From contig DFLA01000013.1 of NCBI GenBank assembly GCA_002374055.1, forward strand, positions 1 through 14,193: 14,193 nucleotides of DNA, written 5' to 3'. Both the position numbers and the translations under genes were made by a program. This document shows positions 6,997 through 13,013 of the stretch, piece after piece. The DNA comes from Caryophanales bacterium UBA3631. Lineage in GTDB: Bacteria > Bacillota_I > Bacilli_A > RF39 > UBA660. Numbering within the stretch: position 1 is the first letter of the stretch; every line of letters begins with the position of its first letter. The notes beneath the pieces are model-generated. The model was not told where the DNA came from. It searched no databases and worked only from the letters and a program-made list of their open reading frames with translations.

Positions 6997-8366
6997 GGTA
7001 TTATAAAATAGAATGTTGTCCCTTTATTTATTTTTGTTTCTACTCCATATTCGAATTTATGACTTATTAATATATTTTTTACTATTGATAATCCTATTCC
7101 CGAGCCAACTTGTACTCGTGAATGAGTTTTATCTACTTTATAGTATTTATCCCAAATATATTCTAAGTCTTTTTTACTTATTCCTTTTCCTGTATCTTTT
7201 ATTTCAATTTTAATATTTTGTTTTTCTTCTTTTATATTTATTATTACTTTTTTATCTTCTCCTGTATAGTTTATTGCATTGTTAATTAGATTGTATATTA
7301 CTTGTTCTATTCTTTTTTTGTCTGCTTTTATTATTGTGTTTGGTTTTTCTTTGTATTCAATATTGTAGTTTTCTTTTTCTATATATATTTCATATCTATT
7401 AATTATTGTTTTTATAAGTTCATTTAGGTCAAATTCTTCTAGTTCTAATGGAGCAATGTTTGATTTCATTTTTGATAGTTCTAAGATATCATTTACTAAT
7501 ACATTAAGTCTATCTGTTTCTTCTATTATTGTATTTAGGTTTTTATTCATTTTTTCTGTATCATTATGTGTCACATCTCTTATTAATTCTGCATATGCCT
7601 TTATCATTGTTAATGGGGTTTTTAAATCATGTGATACATTTGCCATTAGTTCTCTTCTTAGGTCTTCTGTTTTTTCTAGTTCACTACATGCGTAATTTAA
7701 TGTTTTTGATAGTTCATTAAGTTCTTCTATATCACTTTTTTCAAATGTTATATTGTAGTTTCCGCTTGCTAGTTCTTTTGCTTTGTTTTTCATTTTTATT
7801 ATTGGGTTTGATATTATTCTTGATATAAAATATGATACTATTAATGATAGTATTATTACTATTAGTGTTATGTAGAATAGTTGACTTTGCAGTATTTTTA
7901 CTGTTGCGTCTAGTGGTTCTAATGATGCGCTTACGAATAGGCTTGCTTTATTATTTAATTTTACAGCTAATACTAATGATTTATTGTTAAATCTTGTGTT
8001 TTTTAGTGTGTATCTGGCTGATATGTTATCACTTTTTATGAATTCACTTTTATAGTTATTGTCGTCGTTTGTTGCCATACATCCTTTGTTGAATTGATTT
8101 GAGGTATATACTAGTTTGTTATTGTTTACTAGTTCTATGCATACTCCTCTATCGTGTGATATGTCATCTAGTGATTGTTCGTAGTTTTCTTCATTAAAGT
8201 TTTGTACTATTGTATTTACTGTATTTACAAGTTCTTTTGTTTTATACCATTTATAGTATCCGTCTAGAAATATTACTTGAAATAACCATAGTAATATTAT
8301 TATACTTAATGAAAATACAATTAAGTATAGCCAAATTTTATATCGCAAATTACTTCTTGTTCTCAA
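6984..8366 (-). CDS. Sensor histidine kinase of an OmpR/PhoB-type two-component system
   Basis: A 460-residue membrane sensor kinase. Two membrane segments (about 11-34 and 163-183) flank an extracytoplasmic domain of about 125 residues with two cysteines (Cys76, Cys96). A HAMP linker (about 184-235) follows. HisKA has phospho-acceptor His246 (NVSHDLKTPL). The HATPase domain has an N-box (NLINNAINY, 359-367), G1 DTGKGI (391-396) and G2 GSGIGL (421-426). It should autophosphorylate and pass phosphate to the regulator encoded just upstream, whose stop it overlaps by 17 nt. The assigned start is TTG. A second TTG at codon 7, one base past the regulator's stop, is an alternative. The signal sensed is unknown; no target gene lies downstream. 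Confidence 0.93.
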   Translation of the reverse strand: MRTRSNLRYKIWLYLIVFSLSIIILLWLFQVIFLDGYYKWYKTKELVNTVNTIVQNFNEENYEQSLDDISHDRGVCIELVNNNKLVYTSNQFNKGCMATNDDNNYKSEFIKSDNISARYTLKNTRFNNKSLVLAVKLNNKASLFVSASLEPLDATVKILQSQLFYITLIVIILSLIVSYFISRIISNPIIKMKNKAKELASGNYNITFEKSDIEELNELSKTLNYACSELEKTEDLRRELMANVSHDLKTPLTMIKAYAELIRDVTHNDTEKMNKNLNTIIEETDRLNVLVNDILELSKMKSNIAPLELEEFDLNELIKTIINRYEIYIEKENYNIEYKEKPNTIIKADKKRIEQVIYNLINNAINYTGEDKKVIINIKEEKQNIKIEIKDTGKGISKKDLEYIWDKYYKVDKTHSRVQVGSGIGLSIVKNILISHKFEYGVETKINKGTTFYFIIPKND

Positions 8367-9012
8367 ATTTATATCCCATTCCTCTTACTGTTACTATTAA
8401 ATTTCTATATTGTTTAAGGTTATTTCTTAGCATTTTTATATGTGTATCTATTGTTCTATCGTCTCCATAGAAATCATATCCCCAAATTTTATTCAGTAAT
8501 TGTTCTCTTGATAATGCTATATTTTCATTTTTTATAAATAACGATAGTAGTTCGAATTCTTTTGGAGTTAGTTTTATTTCTTGATTATCTATTGATACAG
8601 TATGACCTTTAAAGTCTACTTTTAATGTATCTAGTATAAATTCATCTTTTTCGTTATTTGTTCTTTTTAAGATTGCTTTTATTCTTGCAATTAGTTCTCT
8701 TGGCGAGAATGGCTTTGTTATATAATCGTCTGTTCCTAAATCAAATCCCATTAATTTATCAAATTCTTCTTTTCTAGCTGATAGTAATATAACTGGTATA
8801 TTTCTTATTTGTTTTATTTCTTTTAAAGCACTATAACCGTCTAGTTTTGGCATCATTATATCTAGTACTATTATGTCTATGTCGTTTTGTTTTACTTTAT
8901 TTATTGCTTCTATTCCATTTTCTGCTTCTATTACTTCATAGTTTTCAAGGAGGCAATATTCTTTTATTACTTCTCTTATTCCTTGTTCGTCGTCTGCTAT
9001 TAAAATTTTCAT
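8350..9012 (-). CDS. OmpR/PhoB-family response regulator
   Basis: A 220-residue regulator. The receiver domain has the acidic pair Asp7-Asp8, phospho-acceptor Asp51 (VLDIMMP), Ser78 (LLSAR) and Lys100 (ITKPF). A winged-helix trans_reg_C domain follows from about 126, with KLTPKEFELL, the recognition-helix region DDRTIDTHIKMLR and the wing VTVRGMGYKF. It should bind DNA as a dimer on direct repeats once phosphorylated. It is cotranscribed with the kinase gene it overlaps. The start has AGAGGTGA 6 nt upstream and a short predicted leader. A 20-bp repeat that recurs at the RNA1 promoter lies just upstream of this gene's promoter, so autoregulation is plausible but unproven. Confidence 0.94.
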   Translation of the reverse strand: MKILIADDEQGIREVIKEYCLLENYEVIEAENGIEAINKVKQNDIDIIVLDIMMPKLDGYSALKEIKQIRNIPVILLSARKEEFDKLMGFDLGTDDYITKPFSPRELIARIKAILKRTNNEKDEFILDTLKVDFKGHTVSIDNQEIKLTPKEFELLSLFIKNENIALSREQLLNKIWGYDFYGDDRTIDTHIKMLRNNLKQYRNLIVTVRGMGYKFENKK

Positions 9013-9031
9013 GTATTCACCTCTATATATA

Positions 9032-9062
9032 ATTATACATTTATTTTTGTAGTTTTTGTGAA
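9032..9062 (-). promoter_or_regulatory. Promoter of the two-component operon
   Basis: Minus strand: -10 TATAAT at 9032-9037 is a consensus match. The best -35, TTCACA at 9057-9062, is 19 bp away and poor, which fits an activator-dependent promoter. The predicted start near 9025 leaves only about a dozen leader bases, including the ribosome-binding site. Confidence 0.5.
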
Positions 9063-9070
9063 ATTTTTGT

Positions 9071-9090
9071 TATTTTACATAAAATTAATT
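9071..9090. repeat. 20-bp exact direct repeat, copy 1 (upstream of the regulator promoter)
   Basis: Plus-strand TATTTTACATAAAATTAATT, identical to 9290-9309. It contains a small inverted repeat (TTTTA/TAAAA) and lies 8 bp upstream of the weak -35 of the regulator promoter. Confidence 0.9.
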
Positions 9091-9154
9091 TTATTTGTTA
9101 CTTTCAAGTTATTTATTGTTATAGTTATACCTGATTCTAGAAATAAAGGGCTAG

Positions 9155-9180
9155 AAAAAACACCGTACAAGTGACGGTGC
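9155..9180 (-). terminator. Terminator of RNA1
   Basis: CACCGT pairs with ACGGTG (9174-9179 with 9161-9166) around CACTTGT, followed by six Ts (9155-9160) on the minus strand. The plus strand lacks a U-tract, so the direction is clear. It would also stop any read-through from smc. Confidence 0.8.
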
Positions 9181-9252
9181 CAATATTTGAATAGAGAATA
9201 CATCGACACTCGAATATCAAGTGTATCTCTTTTTATTCTATGCTTTTTTTTG
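9155..9252 (-). ncRNA. Candidate small RNA (RNA1) downstream of smc
   Basis: An untranslated unit of about 98 nt with its own promoter (9259-9288) and terminator (9155-9180). Predicted pairs from the 5' end: a small ATGC/GCAT hairpin around eight As, then a long hairpin in which AGAGA-TACA pairs with TGTA-T-TCTCT and encloses CTTG-ATATT-CGAG, then the terminator. Shared with RNA2 in order are the promoter start TTGACATA, GAT(A/G)CA at the 5' end, a GCA...GC hairpin, AGTGTCG followed by ATTCT, and a GCACC/GGTG terminator. No open reading frame of note is present. It could alternatively be a leader or 3' element; its own promoter and terminator favour a separate RNA. Confidence 0.5.
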
Positions 9253-9258
9253 CATCTA

Positions 9259-9288
9259 TATACATTTTATCATTGTTATTTATGTCAA
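9259..9288 (-). promoter_or_regulatory. Promoter of RNA1
   Basis: Minus strand: -35 TTGACA (9283-9288, perfect), an 18-bp spacer, and -10 TGTATA (9259-9264). TATATA at 9257-9262 is an alternative -10. It lies immediately after the smc stop, one base from repeat copy 2. Confidence 0.55.
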
Positions 9289-9289
9289 A

Positions 9290-9309
9290 TATTTTACATA
9301 AAATTAATT
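9290..9309. repeat. 20-bp exact direct repeat, copy 2 (over the end of smc)
   Basis: Identical to 9071-9090, start-to-start distance 219 bp. It includes the last codon and stop of smc and ends one base from the -35 of RNA1. The two copies bracket the whole RNA1 unit. Confidence 0.9.
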
Positions 9310-12252
9310 CGTTTCATATGACTCTAATTTAACACTTACTAGTTTTGATACTCCTGATTCTTGCATTGTTATACCATATAGTGTATTTGCGTATTCCATT
9401 GTTTTTTTCTTGTGTGTTATTATTATAAATTGTGAATTCTTTTGTAATTGTTTTACGTATTTACCAAAACTATCAACATTTACTTCATCTAGTGCTGCTT
9501 CTACTTCATCAAGTACGCAAAATGGAACTGGTCTTGATTTTAGTATTGCGAATAGCAGTGATATTGCTGTGAATGTTTTTTCTCCACCTGATAATAGTGA
9601 AATGTTTTTTAGTTTTTTACCAGGAGGACATGCGTCTATTTCTATTCCTGTTTCTAGTATATTTTCTGGATCTGTTAGTTTTAGTGATGCTGATCCGCCT
9701 CTAAATAATTCTTTAAATGTTTCATTAAAGTTTTTGTTTATTATTTCGAATGTTTTCTTGAATTCTCGAATCATTACTGTATCCATTTCTTTTATTATAT
9801 CAAGCAGTGTGTTTTCTGCGTTTATCAAATCTTCTCTTTGTGTTATTAAGAATTCGTATCTTCCACTTATTTCATCATATTGTTTTGGAGCGTTAATATT
9901 AATCTCTCCTATTTCTTTTAAGTTTCTTTTTAATGTGTTTACTTTTGTTCTAGCTAAATCTTCATCAAGTTCTAGCTTGTATAGACTTGTAGCATGCTCA
10001 TATGTCATATTGTATGTTTCGTTTAATGTATTTAATAGTGTATCTAGTTTTACGTCTAGTCTATTTACTTCTATTTCTAATTCTTTTAATTCTTTATTTT
10101 TTGCATTATATATAGCATTTTCTTTTTTTAATTGATGTTCATATTGTTCTTTTTCTTCTTCTAAATCATGTTTTTCTTCTTCTAATATATTAATACTATT
10201 TATTGTTTCATCTTTTTGTCTTATTGATTCATAGTATTTTTTTAGTATATTTTCTTCTTCTTCTGTAAGACGTCCTTCTAAAATATTTTTTGTTCCATTT
10301 ATATCAAGTTTTATTTCTTCTAAATTTTTATTTTGTTCTTCTAATTGTTTTCCTTTAGTATTTATTATTTCTTCTTTTTCTATTTTAGTTTTGCTTAATA
10401 GATATAGTTCGTCTTCTTGTTGTTTTAGTTTATTGTCGTTTTTATTTATTTCTTCTTCTAATAGTTTTATTTTTGTTTCTATTGTTTGTTTTTCTTTTTT
10501 TGTGTTTTCTAGCTCATATTTTAATGAAATAATATTTTGTGTAGTTTTATTGTTACCACCTGTTATTGAACCACCAACGTGTAGGATTTCTCCATCTAGT
10601 GTTACTACTCTATATCTGTAGTTTAACATTTTACTTATTTTATTTCCTGTATCAATATTGTCTACAACAATGACATTACCCAATTGATTTTCTATTATGT
10701 TTTTATATTTTTTATCAAAGTTTACTAGATTTGATGCGGTATTTATTACCCCTTTTTCATTTAGTATATATTTGTCACTTTCATTTATTGTTTTTTCTTT
10801 TATTATAGATAATGGGAAGAATGTTGCTCTTCCAAGGTTGTTTTCTTTTAAGTATTTTATTGCTTCTTTTGCTGATAGTTCGTTATCTACTACTATATTG
10901 TTTGTGCTTGCTCCTAGTATTGTTGTAATTGCTTTAGAGTATATTTCTTCTACATCAATTAGTTTTCCAATTATATTATGTATTCCTGTTAGTTTTGGAT
11001 TATTTAGTATGTTTTTTACTGATTGAGGTAATGTATTGTTGTTCTCTATTGTTTCTGTTAGTGTATTAATTTTTTGTTTTAAATTTAAATTGTTTCTTAT
11101 TTCTGTTGTAAGTTTTTTTTCTGTGTCATTTTTTTCTACTTTTGTAACTATAATTTCTTGTTCTTTTTTATTTATTATTTCTAATATATCTTTGTGTGAT
11201 TCTTTTAATGTGTTTATTTCTAATTTTGTTACATTTATATCATTTTCAAGTTTCAATTCTTTTTCTTTTAAGTCGACCATATTTTCATGTAGTTTTGTAT
11301 TGTTTACTTCATATTTTTGTCTTTCAAGTATTATTTTCTTTTGACTGTTTAATTTTTCTGATAGTTCTGTTAGTTCTAATAGTTTGTTTTGATTTTCTTT
11401 TATTTTGTTTTCTAATTCGTTTTGTTTTACTTTGTATTCTAACAGTTTTGTTTCGTTTGTTGAATTAGTTGTTGAAATACTCATTATTTCTTTGTTTAAT
11501 ATTTCTATTTTTGATTTGTTATCTTTGTATTTGTAGTTTAGATTTGTTATATCTTGCGCTATTAAGGCAATTTCTATATTCTCTAATTCTTCTTTTATAT
11601 CTATGTATTTTAATGCTTTTTCTTTTTCTATTTTTAATGGTTCTACTTGACGCTCTAATTCGTTTATTATGTCATTAACCCTACTTATGTTATCGTTTGT
11701 TTTTTCAAGTTTTCTTAGTGCTTCTTCTTTTCTGTGTTTGTATTTTAATACGCTAGCTGCTTCTTCTATCATTACTCTTCTATCTGTTGGTTTAGCTGAT
11801 ATAATTCCATCTATTTGTCCTTGGGATATTATATTGAATGATTCTTTTGCCATTCCGCTATCAAGAAGTATATTTGTTATATCTTTTAGTCTGCATTGTT
11901 CATTGTTTAAGTAGTATTCGTTTGTACCATCTCTATATACTCTTCTTTTTATTGATATTTCTGAAAAGTTTAAGTTTATATAGTGATCTGTATTATCAAA
12001 TATAAGTGTTACTGAGGCTACATTTGAGGCGCTTCTTGACTTACTTCCTTGGAATATGACATCTGTCATGTTTCCTTCTCCTCTTAAAGATTTTGCTGAT
12101 TGTTCTCCAAGCACCCATCTTATTGCGTCTACTACATTACTTTTACCTGAACCATTTGGTCCTACTATTCCTGTTATATTGTTTTCTAAATCTATTGTAA
12201 TTTTATCTGCAAATGATTTAAATCCTTGAGCGATTATTTTTTTTAAATACAT
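9304..12252 (-). CDS. smc: Chromosome segregation protein SMC, short-armed
   Basis: SMC is the ATPase of bacterial condensin; with ScpA and ScpB it extrudes and organises chromosomal DNA. Both heads are complete: N-terminal MYLKKIIAQGFKSFADK, Walker A GPNGSGKSN (31-39) and Q-loop SQGQ (143-146); then signature LSGGEK (887-892), Walker B FCVLDEVEAALDE (911-923), ITH switch His947, and the conserved tail ITMQESGVSKLVSVKLE. The hinge lies around 407-570 (GIHNIIGKLI... to GGSITGG). Total length is 982 residues against about 1,180-1,190 for Bacillus-type SMC. The coiled-coil arms (about 170-405 and 570-785) are each about 100 residues short, while heads and hinge are intact. The start has AGGTG at 5 nt spacing and a good promoter. 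Neither rnc nor ftsY is adjacent. Confidence 0.96.
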   Translation of the reverse strand: MYLKKIIAQGFKSFADKITIDLENNITGIVGPNGSGKSNVVDAIRWVLGEQSAKSLRGEGNMTDVIFQGSKSRSASNVASVTLIFDNTDHYINLNFSEISIKRRVYRDGTNEYYLNNEQCRLKDITNILLDSGMAKESFNIISQGQIDGIISAKPTDRRVMIEEAASVLKYKHRKEEALRKLEKTNDNISRVNDIINELERQVEPLKIEKEKALKYIDIKEELENIEIALIAQDITNLNYKYKDNKSKIEILNKEIMSISTTNSTNETKLLEYKVKQNELENKIKENQNKLLELTELSEKLNSQKKIILERQKYEVNNTKLHENMVDLKEKELKLENDINVTKLEINTLKESHKDILEIINKKEQEIIVTKVEKNDTEKKLTTEIRNNLNLKQKINTLTETIENNNTLPQSVKNILNNPKLTGIHNIIGKLIDVEEIYSKAITTILGASTNNIVVDNELSAKEAIKYLKENNLGRATFFPLSIIKEKTINESDKYILNEKGVINTASNLVNFDKKYKNIIENQLGNVIVVDNIDTGNKISKMLNYRYRVVTLDGEILHVGGSITGGNNKTTQNIISLKYELENTKKEKQTIETKIKLLEEEINKNDNKLKQQEDELYLLSKTKIEKEEIINTKGKQLEEQNKNLEEIKLDINGTKNILEGRLTEEEENILKKYYESIRQKDETINSINILEEEKHDLEEEKEQYEHQLKKENAIYNAKNKELKELEIEVNRLDVKLDTLLNTLNETYNMTYEHATSLYKLELDEDLARTKVNTLKRNLKEIGEININAPKQYDEISGRYEFLITQREDLINAENTLLDIIKEMDTVMIREFKKTFEIINKNFNETFKELFRGGSASLKLTDPENILETGIEIDACPPGKKLKNISLLSGGEKTFTAISLLFAILKSRPVPFCVLDEVEAALDEVNVDSFGKYVKQLQKNSQFIIITHKKKTMEYANTLYGITMQESGVSKLVSVKLESYETN

Positions 12253-12286
12253 TCTAACACCTACTTTGTTTTTTAGCCATATAATT

Positions 12287-12315
12287 ATTATAAAATAATT
12301 AAAAAAAATAGTAAA
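12287..12315 (-). promoter_or_regulatory. Promoter of smc
   Basis: Minus strand: -35 TTTACT at 12310-12315, a 17-bp spacer, and -10 TATAAT at 12287-12292. smc therefore has its own promoter downstream of the RNA2 terminator. Confidence 0.65.
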
Positions 12316-12328
12316 GATTATTACTATT
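12307..12328. promoter_or_regulatory. Inverted repeat over the smc -35 box, operator or weak terminator
   Basis: AATAGTAA (12307-12314) and TTACTATT (12321-12328) form an 8-bp perfect inverted repeat with a 6-bp centre, overlapping the smc -35. On the minus strand a run of Ts follows, so it could also act as a weak AT-rich terminator. The sequence alone does not decide between them. Confidence 0.4.
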
Positions 12329-12395
12329 CTTTTAATAAATTATTTGTGAGTTAATCCACTATTTTCTAATCTACTTATATTACACTATATTATAG

Positions 12396-12420
12396 AAAAA
12401 GCACCGGTAAAGGTGCTTTT
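12396..12420 (-). terminator. Terminator of RNA2
   Basis: AAAAGCACC pairs with GGTGCTTTT (12412-12420 with 12397-12405), a 9-bp stem with a 6-nt loop, followed by a T-run and CTATAA on the minus strand. Confidence 0.75.
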
Positions 12421-12447
12421 GTAGAATGTCTAACGACACTTGTCATA

Positions 12448-12467
12448 GTATTGTATCGATACAATAC
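12448..12467. repeat. Perfect 20-bp palindrome inside RNA2
   Basis: GTATTGTATC followed directly by its reverse complement, no mismatch, centred on ATCGAT. It may be an RNA hairpin arm or a dyad DNA-binding site. Confidence 0.85.
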
Positions 12468-12497
12468 CGTAAAAAGCATTTCTGCTCTTGTATCTAT

Positions 12498-12526
12498 ATT
12501 CTACATTATTATTTTATGTATGTCAA
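12498..12526 (-). promoter_or_regulatory. Strong promoter of RNA2
   Basis: Minus strand: perfect -35 TTGACA (12521-12526), a 17-bp spacer, and -10 TAGAAT (12498-12503). It is the best consensus match I found in the window. Predicted start near 12491-12492. Confidence 0.7.
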
Positions 12527-12587
12527 TGTTTTCTAAGAATTTGTAATATTTTTTTCTTATATAATAAGTATTAAAATCAAGATATAG

Positions 12588-12612
12588 AAAAAGATATCTG
12601 CGATATCTTTTT
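12588..12612 (-). terminator. Terminator of the pilin-lipoprotein operon
   Basis: AAAAAGATATC (12588-12598) and GATATCTTTTT (12602-12612) form an 11-bp perfect stem with a 3-nt loop. It begins within the stop codon of the lipoprotein gene and has Ts on the minus-strand exit side. Confidence 0.85.
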
Positions 12613-13003
12613 ATTTGCATGTTAATCCACTGTTTTTTAAATTATTTACTAGTTCTTCTTTATTCTTATTTAATCCATATTTTATTAAATCTTCCTCACT
12701 CATATTTTCAACTTTATATTCTTGTTTTAGAATATATTTTTTATTTTTCTTTTTATATGAAGATTTTATATTGTCATCTGTATTTGATTTAATAATATAT
12801 TGCATCATTGGTTCAAAGTTTTTGAATTCATCTTTTGAATCAAATCTGTATGTCTTTTTTGTTGTTACTTTTGTTACAGTATTATCACTATGTTCTATTG
12901 TATATGTTTCTGATATAGTGTCTTTATTTGTTTTACATATTATATTATTACCACATCCTGTTAGTAGTAATAGTGTTATAGATATTGTTATTATTTTTTT
13001 CAT
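12611..13003 (-). CDS. Small predicted lipoprotein of unknown function
   Basis: A 130-residue protein. The signal peptide MKKIITISITLLLLTGC has a classic lipobox (LTGC), so Cys17 should be lipidated and the protein anchored outside the membrane. The mature part is polar, lysine-rich and beta-like in its first half (TISETYTIEHSDNTVTKVTTKKTYRF). It contains Cys23 and Cys129, which could form a disulfide. It loosely recalls the small DUF1307/YehR-type lipoproteins, but I cannot confirm membership. It begins 10 bp after the pilin-like gene, with TAGGTGA as ribosome-binding site formed partly by that gene's stop codon, so the two are cotranscribed and probably act at the same surface. Confidence 0.75.
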   Translation of the reverse strand: MKKIITISITLLLLTGCGNNIICKTNKDTISETYTIEHSDNTVTKVTTKKTYRFDSKDEFKNFEPMMQYIIKSNTDDNIKSSYKKKNKKYILKQEYKVENMSEEDLIKYGLNKNKEELVNNLKNSGLTCK

Positions 13004-13013
13004 GATTCACCTA

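Larger units (their letters stand above)
12396..12492 (-). ncRNA. Candidate small RNA (RNA2) upstream of smc
   Basis: About 97 nt between a strong promoter (12498-12526) and a terminator (12396-12420), ending 143 bp before smc, which has its own promoter. Predicted elements: hairpin AAGAGCA-GAAA-TGCTTTT near the 5' end with a GNRA loop, a 20-bp palindrome, TGTC-GTTA-GACA, then the terminator. GATACAA occurs twice (12488-12494 and 12451-12457) and TTGTATC between them (12458-12464) can pair with either, giving two exclusive folds. The 5' copy straddles the predicted start, so this depends on the true start site. Similarity to RNA1 is limited to short ordered blocks. No coding potential is evident. 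The function is unknown. Confidence 0.5.

Noticed and set aside
9155..9190. T-box antiterminator-like TGGCACCG in RNA1
   Set aside because: Only a short resemblance to the T-box TGGNACC core. No specifier stem is evident, and the downstream gene is a response regulator, not a tRNA-synthetase or amino-acid gene.
9410..10135. Long plus-strand open frame of 241 codons opposite smc
   Set aside because: It is the antisense of the conserved SMC C-terminal head; its composition (Ser/Phe-rich) is the usual shadow of a lysine-rich AT-rich gene and it has no ribosome-binding site.
12421..12504. Outer inverted repeat GTAGAAT/ATTCTAC as a closing stem for RNA2
   Set aside because: The right arm is the -10 box of the RNA2 promoter, so it should not be part of the transcript.
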